Shown here piece after piece: positions 1-10,724 of a stretch of DNA of 64,000 nucleotides; the first letter of the stretch is position 1; each line of letters begins with the position of its first letter. The notes under the pieces are model-generated. The model was given only the letters and a program-made list of their open reading frames with translations, did no database searches and was not told where the DNA came from. The position numbers and the translations under genes were made by a program. The DNA comes from Stomorhina lunata. Lineage: Eukaryota > Arthropoda > Insecta > Diptera > Rhiniidae. The DNA is taken from NCBI GenBank assembly GCA_933228675.1, contig OW121742.1, forward strand, positions 127,077,983-127,141,982. Reading direction: 5' to 3'.

Positions 1-300
1 TAATTTTTATTTTTTAGCATTTCAATGGAGTTTTTATATGCCAAAAATTTTGGATGAATTTAAAGATGTATAAACGTTTTAAATTAATTGGCAATTTCGA
101 TTAAAAATAATAAAGGGATTTGGAAAATGTTAATTTTTAGAAAGAAACCCCAATAGCTTCTGAATCCCAAAGAAAATAGACCATAATATCAAAAATAGGA
201 CAATTTTACATATGGGCATATAATTGTGAGAAAATTCTAAACAGGAGCTTTTGACTCCAATAAACCGAAAAACATAAAAAAAGTTAAGTCTTTAAATTCT
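1..300. other. AT-rich unique sequence, no gene seen
   Basis: No conserved coding frame, RNA gene or clear repeat was recognised. It borders the repeat-linked segment that follows. Confidence 0.5.
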
Positions 301-412
301 TGGTGGAATATAGATAGGCGAAGGCAGCCCATACCACCAGAAGCCGAAAAGTTTTTGTAATTTTCGTAAATATCACGATCGTCAATGAAACTCTTGGATG
401 TTAGCAAAGTCG
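301..412 (-). mobile_element. Repeat-linked conserved segment, copy 1
   Basis: Read on the minus strand, this segment is clearly related to 30478-30590. Both copies hold an open stretch with the shared peptide ASGGMGCLRL, preceded by FI(D or N)DR and IYEN. In both, the 30-bp minisatellite array lies directly 5' of the segment in its own reading direction. The arrangement suggests a piece of one transposon or one duplicated unit that includes the array edge. I do not recognise the protein, and whether it is translated is unknown. Confidence 0.55.
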
Positions 413-429
413 GTTGGTGCACGAAACCA

Positions 430-853
430 TTATTTTTATTTTCGATAAAAGTATTTATCAGTGAAAATTTTTGACAAAAATATTTTTCTGCAGAAAATTT
501 TTTTATGGAAAAATTGTTTATAGAAAATTTTTGATACAAAAATTTTCGATAATTTTTTTATCAAAAATTTTCGATAATTTTTTTATCAAAAATTTTTTAT
601 CCAAAATTTTTTTATAGAAAACTTTTTTTATAAAAATTTTTCTATAGAATTTTACAAAAAATTTTTCTATAGAAATTTTTTTTTATCAAAAATAAAATTT
701 TTGATCAAAAATTTTTCTATAGAAAATTTTTTTATCAAAACTTTTTCTATAGAAAATTTTTTTACCAAAAATTTTTCTATAGAAAATGTTTTTATCGAAA
801 ATTTTTCTATAGAAAATATTTTTATCAAAAATTTTTCTATAGAAAATTTTTTA
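430..853. repeat. AT-rich 30-bp minisatellite, array 1a
   Basis: Tandem degenerate copies of a unit of about 30 bp alternate a TTTTTCTATAGAAAA block with a TTTTTTTATCAAAAA block. The first block is nearly palindromic around CTATAG. The units run in the TATCAAAA orientation on the plus strand. The Phe/Lys/Tyr-rich frames across it are repeat artefacts. Confidence 0.9.
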
Positions 854-1340
854 TTGAAAAATTAGGTTTAATCAGGCTTGAGTTCATTTAACTTTCAAAT
901 TATTAATTTTGAAAATTTGAAAAGTAATTGTGGAGAAAAACTGAAAAAATTATTTTTGAACGCGGCTCAGTGGATTGCAATTTCTGTCCCGCCACAGGAC
1001 GTCATCAGCACTTAGCGCCCTCGACCACAGTCGAGTTGTCAAATTGCAGAGATAATCATCAATTTAACTCATGGAGTTTGATCGAACATCACTACGTTTA
1101 ATTGATTGTGTATTCTCCTATTACTTGTTTTGCTCGATCTTTTCACTTGCCGTTGGCATGTAGAGAAGAACAAGACTTTTTGGTTTGATGCTATTTTTAG
1201 AATAGTAACAATGTTAACAACATATGTATGTAAGTAAATTACATGAAAAACTGTTTTTCTCCACAATTACTTTTCAAATTTTCAAAATTAATAATTTGAA
1301 AGTTAAATGAACTCAAGCCTGATTAAACCTAATTTTTCAA
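854..1340. mobile_element. 487-bp element with perfect 88-bp terminal inverted repeats
   Basis: The left arm 854-941 and right arm 1253-1340 are exact reverse complements by direct comparison. The outer ends read TTGAAAAATTAGG and CCTAATTTTTCAA. The 311-bp interior has higher GC, includes the short palindrome TCGACCACAGTCGA and shows no transposase frame. Perfect arms suggest a recent insertion or gene conversion between arms. It sits within AT-rich minisatellite, so a target duplication could not be defined. It is probably a non-autonomous DNA transposon or foldback element, superfamily unknown. Confidence 0.75.
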
Positions 1341-1374
1341 TCAATTCTAAAGTTCGAATAATTAATTCCCAAAT

Positions 1375-3095
1375 AAAGAAAATTTTTTATCAAAAAAATT
1401 TTTCTATAGAAAATTTTTATTAAAAATGCTTCTATAGAAAAATGTTTAATAAAAAAATTTACTATAGAAAATTTTTATATCAAAAAATTTTGTATAGAAT
1501 TTTTTTTTTTACTAAAAGTTTTTCTATAGTAAATTTTTTTATTAAACATTTTTCTATAGAAAATTGTTTTATCAAAAAGTTTTTTAAAGAAAAATTTTTC
1601 TATTGAAAAGTTTTTCATAAAAAAATTTTCTGTAGGAAAATTTTTAATAAAACAAATTTTTTATAGGAAAATTTTTGATAAAAAAATTTGATATAGAAAC
1701 ATTTTTGATAAAAGAATTTTGTATGGAAAAATTTTTGATAAAAAAAATATTCAATAGAAAAATTTTTGATAAGAAATTTTCTAAAGAAAAATTTTCTTTG
1801 CAAAAATTTTTCATCAAAAAATTTTCTATAAAAAACTTTTGATAAAAAAAATTTCTATAGAAAAATTTTTGATAAAAAAATTTTCTATAGAAAAATAGCA
1901 AAATTTTTTATTAAAAAAATATTTGATAAAAAAAATTTTCTATAGAAGCATTTTTGATAAAAAAAAATTCTATAGAAAAATAGCAAAATTTTTTTATTAA
2001 ACAAATTTTATATAAAAAAATTTTTGATAAAAAAATTCCTATAGAAAAATTTTTGATAAAAAAAAAATTCATACGAAAATTTTTGATAAAAAAATTTCTG
2101 TAGAAAATAATTGATAAAAAAAAATTGCCTACGAAAAATTTTTGATTAAAAAATTTTCTATAGAAAAATTATTTATAAAAAAAAAATTTATAGAAAAATT
2201 TTTGATAAAAAATTAAAAAAAAAAATTTCTATAGAAAAATTTTTGACATAAAAAATTTCTATAGGAAAATTTTTGATAAAGAAATCTTGTATAGAAACAT
2301 TTTTGACAAAAAAATCTTGTATAGAAACATTTTTGACAAAAAAATTTTCTATAGAAAAAATTTTGATGAAAACTTCTTTTTTTGACTAAAAAATTGTCTT
2401 TAGAAAAATTCTTGATAAAAAACTTTTCTATAGAAAAATTTTTTATAAAAAATTTTTCTACATAAAAAAATTTTCTATAGAAAAAATGTTAAGAACAAAT
2501 TTTGTATAGAACCATTTGTAATAACAAATTTTCTATGGAAAAATTTTAGATAAAAAGATTTTGTATACAAAGTTTTTGAAAAAAAAAATTTCTATAGAAA
2601 AATTTTTGAGAAAAATATTTTCTAAAGAAAAATTTTTGATAAAAAAAATTTTCTATAGAAACATTTTTGATAAAAAAATTTCTATAGAAAAATAGGAAAA
2701 TTTTTTTTTTTAAATTTTAGATAAAAAAATTTTTATAAACAAATTTTCTATAGAAAAATTTTTAATAAAAAAAAAAAATTCATAAGAAAATTTTTTATAA
2801 AAAATTTTCTGTAGAAAAATTATTGATAAAAAAATTTTCTACGAAAAATTTTTGATTAAAAAATGTTCTATAGAAAAATGATTTATAAAAGAAAATTTAT
2901 AGAAAAATGTTTGATAAAAAATTTTTTATTAAAAAAACATTTTTTGTTAAAAAAATTATAGAAAAATTTTTCATAAAAAATTTTCTAAAGAAAAATTTTT
3001 GATAAAAAAATTTTCTATATAAAAAATTTTGATAAAAAATTTTCAATAGAAAAAATTTTGATAAAAAATTTTCTATAGAAAAAATTTTGATTTAA
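1375..3095. repeat. AT-rich 30-bp minisatellite, array 1b with orientation switch
   Basis: This continues array 1a beyond the inverted-repeat element. The first about 200 bp keep the TATCAAAA orientation. Near 1570-1620 the units flip, and from there to about 3090 they read CTATAGAAAAATTTTTGATAAAA, the reverse complement. Units are degenerate, with many poly(A) length changes. Confidence 0.85.
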
Positions 3096-3327
3096 AAAAA
3101 TGGAGTAGAAAACTTTTTCTTTCAGAATAATATAATAAGTAGAAAAAGTTAAAAGTATGAAAACCTCCGCCGAGGATTTCTTTGTTCTGTTCTCTTTGTG
3201 CCGACCTCTGATTATAGGCCATGAAGGTGTGTCGGTACTCATCCTTTGATCTCGTTTCACGATACTTCAAACTGCTGTAACTGTCATAGTTTTGCAGTCA
3301 AAGTTAAAGACAAAGAAGCATTATGTT

Positions 3328-3412
3328 GATGTGGCTTAGACAGTAACCAAGTCGATATTTGAGCATAATGTAATAATTTCTTCCTGGGTTCGAGCCCCAG
3401 TCACCGCAACAT
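3328..3412 (+). repeat. tRNA-like sequence, possible SINE or tRNA pseudogene
   Basis: A good T-arm is visible: stem CTGGG, loop TTCGAGC, stem CCCAG, which includes a pol III B-box match GGTTCGAGCCC. TGGCTTAG upstream resembles an A box. The acceptor arms do not pair well, because TCACCGC on the 3' side has no proper 5' partner. This is therefore not a functional tRNA as read. A SINE head or pseudogene is more likely. Confidence 0.35.
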
Positions 3413-4235
3413 TAATTTTAGTAATTACAAATTGAAATATTTGTAGTCCCCAAGAGTTTGAATGATTAAACCAGGCATTTCAAATCAAAATTGTAATTGC
3501 ATTAAAATCAACTAAGGACGATAATAATTTAAAATCAATTTATTAATGAACATATTCATAGTTTTGGTTTGTTGTCTCTTATTGAAAAGCGTGTCTTCAT
3601 TGTTGATTTAGGCACTATTATAATTTAACAATTAATAACAAATTAACATACTACACTTTTATTTACAAAGCCCTAGCGAAAGTGTGTATTTGTTGATTTT
3701 CACAATCAAAAAGGACACGTTTAATACAACACAATCTCACACTTACTAGTATTTACTTACAAATTTAACATTAAATATTGGGAAAAAACCCCAAAATTAC
3801 TAACCACTAGAACCACTAGAAAAAATTATTGAAAGTTTGTAAATGAAATCAAACAAAAATATAAATTACAAAAGCAACAATAGTTAAATAGAAAAAGTCC
3901 TTAGACAAAAGGAATTACTTATTTATTGTAGCCGAGGTTTGAAATGTTTGTTAAAGTGTGTTTAACACATTTTAACATAAATAAATAATTTTGGTTTTTC
4001 AGAATTATTTTGATTGTCCTAAAGGACATCAAACAATTTTAGAAAAAAAGAAGTTTTGTAATGAGCTTGAAAAACAATTACAAAACAATTTTCATAGAAT
4101 ATTTTCTTGTAACTTACGCGCTTTTATAAATATTTATTTAAACATAGATATTTTTTTTTCGAATGATATTTTGTTGAATATGGAAAATATTGAGAAAAGA
4201 AGCAACGAATCCTTTTACATTTGTTGAATTACACA

Positions 4236-4267
4236 AAAAAGACACGTGCTTGAACAGCACGTGTCCT
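4236..4267. other. Strong short hairpin containing CACGTG
   Basis: GACACGTGCT at 4241-4250 and AGCACGTGTC at 4256-4265 form a perfect 10-bp stem around a TGAAC loop. Flanking A and T runs can extend it. Each arm contains the palindromic E-box CACGTG. The role is unknown; a TE terminus or a paired E-box site is possible. Confidence 0.6.
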
Positions 4268-4857
4268 TTTAATGACCGCCTGGACTTCTTTTTTTTTGAA
4301 CGCTTTTTGCTTCTTGTTTTCGGGTTATCAAAATAAGGTAAATAAATAGTGAAAAATCGAATCCCTGTGATTGAGTCAGTTTGTCCTGTTCTCCAGTCAG
4401 TTCAGTCAATCATCGTCATTGATAAGGACAATGAATAAGTTAAGCCGATGAATGAATGAAAAAATCTTATGCGTTTGAATTCAAATATATTGAAATTTAA
4501 TTCAGCGCGAACCCGAAACATGCATGAGTTCCATTAGACAAAAAGCTTTTTTTTTTGATATTCTCCACTTTTTCGTTAAATTCCTTTTGTTTACTCATGA
4601 CCATCACACCAGGTCCTTTCGTCCTTTTGTATGACACCGAGGCAAAACAAATTGAACTCTTTTTTGTTGGAGTTTTATTGTAGTTTTTGTTGTCATGTTT
4701 TTTCGCGCCCCACTAAACTTTTAAGGTCCAGCTGAGGGCATTTTTATTATTCTTATTTCACTCAGACACAATTTGAATGTTTGAAAGCTTTTATGGACAC
4801 ATCATGACCATTGTTTTTGGTCAAATAAAATTTTGTTTCCCTGTTTGCTGACATACG

Positions 4858-4879
4858 TTTATTCATTCATTCATTCATT
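4858..4879. repeat. ATTC tetranucleotide microsatellite
   Basis: Five consecutive ATTC units are visible. Confidence 0.9.
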
Positions 4880-5269
4880 GGGGTATTGTATTTCATTGGC
4901 GTGTACAGTTTCGGGGTTTCGTTTTTCATTTTAAAAGATTCATAACAAATTAATTCACCGGATTCTCAATCATTGTAATTAATAATGTATTTATAGGGTG
5001 TTGTTGTACATGATTTGTTTTGAATGAGATTGAATGGGAAATTATTTAAACGAAAAATTTTAATGTTTAGTCTATATGAAAAAACTTAATTTTCAAGTCA
5101 TGTTAAATTTTTTATATAATATCAGCAAGATAATATCGATAAATTGATGCTTGGAGGGAACCATCCCAAAACTAAATTTTACTCCGATGAGGGGTAGGCC
5201 GTTTTTTCTAGTTTAAACTAAAGTAGGTATTTTTTAATGTGAATTTCTGATGTTTTAGAAAGAAAAAAA

Positions 5270-6315
5270 TTTGTGCTCCATTTTTTTTATATTTTCATCA
5301 AAAATTTTTTTGTATAAAATTTTTTTTTCTAAAATTTTTCAATATAAAATTTTTTACCAAAAATTTTTCTATATAAAATTTTTTTATGAAAAATTTTTCT
5401 GTATAAAATTTTTTAACAAAAATTTTTCTATATAAAATTTTTTATCAAAAATTTTCTATATACAATTTTTTTTATCAAAAATTTTTTTATATAAAACTTT
5501 TTTATCAAAAATTTTTCTATATAATTTCTTTTTATCAAAAATTTTTCTATATAAAATTTGTTTATCAAAAATTTGTTTATCAAAAATTTTTTTATATAAA
5601 ATTTTTTTATCAAAAATTTTTCTATATAAAATTTTTTTATCAAAAATTTTTCTATATAAAATTTTTTTATCAAAAAAATTTTTTATGTAAAATTTTTTTA
5701 TCAAAAAAATTTTTTATATAAAATTTTTTCTATCAAAAATTTTTCTATATATACATTTTTTGTATCAAAACTTTTTCTATATAAAATTTTTCTATAGAAA
5801 TTTTTTATCAAATTTTTCTATAAAAATTTTCTATAGAACATTTTTTTCAATCATTTTTTCTATAGAAAAATTTTTAAACAACAATTTTTTAGAAAATATT
5901 TCTATAGAAAAATATTTCTATGTAAAATTTTTCTATAGAAAAAATTGTATCGAAACTTTTTTTTTTTAATTATTCGATAGAAAAATATTCTTTTTGAAAA
6001 TGTTCACAGAAGTTTTTAAACTTATTTTTATCAAAATTTATTTATAGAAATTTTTTTTATTCACAATTTTTCTATAGAAAATTTTTACATTTTTTTTATA
6101 AAAATTTTATATAGAAAATATTTTGGTCAAAATTATCAACAATTTTTTAAAAAATATTTCTACAGGAAAATATTTCTACCTAAAAATTTTCTATAAAAAA
6201 AAATTTTTTATCGAAAATTTTTTTTGAAAAAATTTCCCAATAGAAAAATTATTGTTTTTGAAAATTTTCATAGAAATTTTTATCGAAAAATTTTCCATAG
6301 AAATATATTATTATC
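5270..6315. repeat. AT-rich 30-bp minisatellite, array 2
   Basis: Units mostly read TTTATCAAAAATTTTTCTATATAAAA. The core is CTATATA in the left half and shifts to CTATAGA towards the right, so this array carries a local sequence variant. The open frames here are artefacts. Confidence 0.85.
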
Positions 6316-6319
6316 AAAA

Positions 6320-6639
6320 ACGTAGTGTATTGCATTAAGATCCCAATTTATTACTTATTTATTATTGTATCTGTTCAGATGATAATCTTCGCTTTATGTT
6401 GATATTTGTTAGACGCAAAAATAATTCGTATTTATTCTGTCCCTTAATATAAGATATAATGTGTTGTTTTCGCTCTGTCTAGAATTAGGGATAATCCTAA
6501 TGATGAGATGGTCTAACCAACCACCGAAACGCATCGTGGAAAGGTTTCCGCGCCAACATTTTTTGGTTTAATCAAAAATCTTTTTATTACAATAATAAAT
6601 AATTGTAATAAATTGGGATCTTAGTGCAATACACTACAG
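6320..6639. mobile_element. Tc1/mariner-like MITE, copy 1
   Basis: The terminal inverted repeats are about 50 bp. The left end begins GTAGTGTATTGCATTAAGAT and the right end finishes with the complement, CACTACAG, followed by TA. The TA flank and CTGTAGTG ends, clearer in the fragments near 20.6-20.9 kb, fit a Tc1/mariner-type non-autonomous element, although this is inference. The interior has CGCTCTGTCTAGAATTAGGG, also found in a diverged copy at 9540-9808. No transposase frame is present. Confidence 0.7.
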
Positions 6640-6784
6640 TAAAACTTTTTAATTAAATGTTTGATGTCCCAAAATTTTTTAAAAACCCTTTTTGAAAAAC
6701 ATTTTTATCAAAAATTTGTATATAAAAATATTTTGTTTCGAAAATATCTAAAAAATATTTTTTGATTTAAAAAACAAAAGATTC
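6640..6784. repeat. Remnant of minisatellite array 2 beyond the MITE
   Basis: Degenerate AT-rich units resume after the MITE, with ATTTTTATCAAAAATTTGTATA-like blocks. This suggests the MITE inserted into the array. Confidence 0.5.
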
Positions 6785-9030
6785 TTTTCATTGGATCATG
6801 TTGAAACTTTTTTTTACTTGAAACGGATCAATTATTTTCTTTAAAGTGGGATCCTTAAATGTTTGCATTACAAATATCAGCATAAACTTTTAATAGCCTG
6901 CCGACCTATGACGGTAAATGTTATAAAATCATAAGTTGCTTAAAATTCCTACACCTCGCCAACCCTCATTTCACATTTTCTTCATTTCTTGTGACTTTTT
7001 TTATCACCCAAAAAAATAAATTCGAGGAAGACATACGACAATTTTTATGAATTTGACTTTTAGCTTCAATAACTCATCATTGTCACAGACTCCATCATCA
7101 TCGAGAAACAAGCAGACAACTCAACACACTTATAACACCCAGAACTCCATCAACACTTAGTCATTTATAGCAGACCCCCCACCCCCCTCCAATACATCGC
7201 TTAAAAATTACGTTTTAGGATTTATTTTGGAAACAAATACTTCCTAAATAAAAGCCAATGCACAAGATAATTTATCACACATGCCTACACGTTCATTATA
7301 TTACATATCAACCCTGTAGTTCAAAATTAAAGCTAAGGCATTAAAACAAGCCATATGTTAAGAAATTTTATAATGAAAATATCAGAAACTTTTGAGAGCT
7401 AGATTGGTAATGCTTACTATCCAGCTCGTATTACAAACACCATCTTTTTTTTAAGAGTCTTTATTATGACAGCCAAAACGGAGTATTTAAAAAATATAAA
7501 ACTAAAGATTATTTGTGTTCCATCCAAAGATGTTACAATTCTATGCATTTATTTGCCATATGGTCGTTTTGAAAAGTCCCATAAAAGCATAGTTCACGAG
7601 AAGAGAAAGCTAAGTAACACACACGTGCTCATGAAATGTATGTTTGTTTGGGTGTTATCTGTTTTTAATTACTTTTTTCCAAAAAGTTGTCAGAAAAAAA
7701 GTATGGAGTGCAATATCTTTATATTATATTGTCTTTGACATTAACATGTCCGGAATTGGTTTTTCTTAAAAATTGTTGGTTTAATGGGTAAAGCACTTGT
7801 TAATCTGGGAATCTAGTCCAGCACACTTTTGAAAAATCTTGAGTTAAAACTATTTGAATTGTTATCAATTTCCCGTAGTTTTAAAATCCATCCTCTAATT
7901 TGGAACTGCTGGGACATTAAGTACTTGACAGTCTGTATATTTTAAATGTGTAAAATCATTTTAAGTCCTTTTACAATATTTTGTTGTATAAATATGCATA
8001 ACATACAAGTGTTAGTTAGTATTTTTCATATACGAACAACTACATCCAACATTTATATTCATAAACTCATAAATATGTTTTTCTATAGGTGGATATTGTT
8101 TTATATTGAGTTTTTTTTTTGTCTGTCTGACTTCCTTTTGTCTCCATGGAGGAGGAAAGACAATAAACTATAGCTAGAGGTTTTGGTATTGAGATTGTGT
8201 TGAAGTCAAGTTTGGAGTAGGAAAAACTACATGTTTAATAATAAAACATCAACTGACGCGTTAAATATTAGAGTGATGATTTGCAGCCGCTGTTAAATCA
8301 TCTAATTCTAAAGACCATATATTACACATGATATTCAAGAAGTGTGAGGGAAAATTGGTTGGGGGATAAAGGTGCTATACACAAAAAAATGATTCTAAAT
8401 AATCTTTGATTATGACAATTATTAAGATAAGGTTAGTCTCTTAAAGTATAAAATAAAGCATAATATTTAGAACTATTTGACTTTAAAGAATATTTGATTA
8501 AGAAGACAATTCGACAATTCAATTTTAGATCACTTTTTTAAAAAATATACTGGGACTTGGTGCACTTTTTCGTTTTGTTAATATTTTAAAAGAGCTTTAG
8601 CTCCTTCTGCTGATGAAGAAACTACAGATTATAGTACTATCATAACACGATTTACCTTCGGCAGATAGCACTGAGAGCAAGATATTATATTCTTCTTCTG
8701 TTATCCTTGACACCCAGTGAAACATTCTTATGTTATCCTTGCATAGGGCCAGTGGAGCATAGGAACTGAATATTACTCTGTTCCAAATTCGATCCTCTAA
8801 CTATAACACCAAAATGCTGTGTTATAATAAAAAAACCTAATATGCATCTGTTAAGCCTCAGCCCAAAATTTATTTCCAACGGCAAGTGTGCCTCTCATAT
8901 TAAAAATAATACATTTCCTAATATCTTCTTTAAATTATTTTTCAAACAATTGTGTAGTTTAAACTCCAAATTATGATATTTGAAATTTACACTTTTTTGT
9001 TCTTTAGCCAATTTTATTTTACATCGACAG
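6785..9030. other. No gene supported; AT-rich unique DNA
   Basis: A C-rich run lies at 7175-7190. Short frames at 7466-7738 and 7946-8173 lack recognisable domains. A TE-like coding remnant on the minus strand near 8600-8800 is listed separately. Confidence 0.5.
8600..8800 (-). pseudogene. Coding remnant with FHWVSRITEEEY motif
   Basis: The minus strand carries an open stretch with the successive peptides EDRIWNRVIFSSYAPLALC and MFHWVSRITEEEY. A related plus-strand frame at 14526-14700 has YSSY, then LHWEPRMTEEDLSW. The matching 30-nt core differs at about five positions. The shared motif across opposite strands suggests two decayed copies of one transposon or duplicated gene. The family is not recognised. 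Confidence 0.4.
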
Positions 9031-9135
9031 AGTGTTATTGCTATAGCGTTACCGCCGCTGCAGAATGCTGCACAAATTGATGTTGCCGTGACTGTGGTTC
9101 GAACCCAGGTTGAATATGATATCTAATGCTTAGCT
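9030..9135 (+). repeat. tRNA-like B-box region, possible SINE fragment
   Basis: GTGGTTCGAACCCAGG forms a near-complete T-arm and matches the pol III B-box consensus. Upstream GC-richer sequence has no clear acceptor stem. This is most likely a SINE or tRNA pseudogene fragment. Confidence 0.3.
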
Positions 9136-9234
9136 GTCGACGTGCTAAGGTTTTTTCAAATTTTTTAAATAATTGCAACCGAATTGGAAATATTTTTTGA
9201 AACAGAAATAAATAATAATATTAAACAATTTTAG

Positions 9235-9490
9235 ATTTTTATATTCTTTAGATAAAAAAAATCTTTTTTAAATATTTTCGATACAAATATTTTTGTATAG
9301 AAAAATTTTTGATAAAAATAATTTTCTTTGGAAAATTTTTAGTTAAAAATTATTTTTTATAGAAAATTTTTTGTCTGTAAAAACTTTCCTATCGAAAATT
9401 TTTTTCAAAAAATATTTTTCTATAGCAAAATTATCAATAAAAAATTTTTAATAAAATAATTTTCCATACAAAAATTTTTGATATAAAAAC
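9235..9490. repeat. AT-rich minisatellite, array 3a
   Basis: Degenerate AAAAATTTTTGATAAAA and TATAGAAAA blocks precede the second MITE copy. Many units have lost the core. Confidence 0.7.
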
Positions 9491-9539
9491 TGCAGCAAAA
9501 ATGTGGGAAGTGAAGGAAGATGAAAACTGAAAATTGTTT

Positions 9540-9808
9540 GTGTTTTGTTCAGTCGATAATCTACGCTTTTACTTACGGTTTATGAACATAATTCTTAAAA
9601 GTTTTGTTTGTAAAATAAGTAATATTGCGAGGTTTTCGATCTGTCTAAATTGGGGATACTCCTCCTGAAGAGACGTCTTAACCAACCATCGAAAAGCGTC
9701 GAGGAATTCTGGTTTCTCCGCAAACATTTTTTTGGCTTTTTATCAACAAATTGGTCTGGTACATTAATAAATAAATGTAACAGATTTGGGATCAAATGCG
9801 AATACTCT
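9540..9808. mobile_element. Tc1/mariner-like MITE, diverged copy 2 lacking its left TIR
   Basis: It aligns by eye to 6370-6637. Shared landmarks are CAG-CGATAATCT-CGCTTT on the left, TCTGTCTA-AATT-GGGATA in the centre, CTAACCAACCA and a right end derived from GGGATCTTAGTGCAATAC. The outer left inverted repeat is missing. Both small overlapping frames here are shadows within the element. Confidence 0.6.
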
Positions 9809-9809
9809 T

Positions 9810-10720
9810 TCTTTTTGTATAAAAACTTTCTTTAGAAAAATTATCAATAAAAAATTTTTGATAAAAAATTTTATTAAAAAAAAAAAAAAAAAATTAATAA
9901 AAAAATTGTTGAGAAAAAAAAAATCTATAGAAAAACTTGTGAAAAAAAATTTTCGTTAGAAAAATTTTTGATAAAAAAATTTTTTATAGAAACATTTTTG
10001 ATAAAAAATGTTCTACAGAAAAATTTTTGAAAAAAAAATTCCTTAGAAAATATTTCTATAGAACAATTTTCGATAAAAAAATTTTCTATAGAAAAATATT
10101 TGATAAAAAACTTTCTTTTGAAAAGTTTTTAATTAGATAATTTTCTTTAGAAAAGTTTTTGATAAGAAAATTTTCTTTTAAAAAGTTTTGGATAAAAAAA
10201 ATTTTCTATAGAAAAATTTTTGATAAAAAATTTATGGCAAAATTTTTGATAAGGAATTTTTCTATACAAAAATTTTCTTAAGAAAAATTTTTGATAAAAA
10301 TTTTTTCTTAAGAAAAATTTTTTCGTTGGGAAAATTTTTGATACAAAAATTTTCTTTAGAAAAATTTTTGATAAAAAAATTCTTTTAGAAAAATTTTTGA
10401 TCAAAAAATTTTCTTTAGAAAAATTTTTGGTTAAAAAAAATTTCTTTAGAAAAATTGTTGATAAAAAAATTTTCTATAGAGAAATTTTTGATAAAAAATT
10501 TTCCATAGAAAAATTTTTGATAAAAAATTCTCTATAGAAAAATATTTGATATAAAATTTTGTTTGGAAAAATTTTTGGCAAAAAAATTTTCTTTAGAAAA
10601 ATTTAGTTAAGAAAAATTTTTGATTAAAAAAAATTTCTTTAGAAAAATGTTTGGTAAAAAAATTTTCTTTAGAAAAATTTTTAATAAAAAAAATTTCATT
10701 AGAAAATTTTTTGATAAAAA
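9810..10720. repeat. AT-rich 30-bp minisatellite, array 3b
   Basis: Units read AGAAAAATTTTTGATAAAAAAATTTTCTTT or CTATAG, mostly in the TTTTTGATAAAA orientation. A TTTCTTTAG variant dominates from about 10.1 to 10.7 kb, distinct from the CTATAG core elsewhere. Confidence 0.85.
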
Positions 10721-10724
10721 ACGT

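Larger units (their letters stand above)
3096..5265. other. Mostly unique AT-rich DNA, no gene supported
   Basis: The sequence holds a tRNA-like B-box region, a strong short hairpin and an ATTC microsatellite, listed separately. A 78-codon frame at 3991-4227 has no recognisable domain and no supporting signals, so it is not called as a gene. Confidence 0.5.

Noticed and set aside
3328..3412. Functional tRNA gene
   Set aside because: The T-arm is good, but acceptor pairing and a clear anticodon arm could not be drawn.
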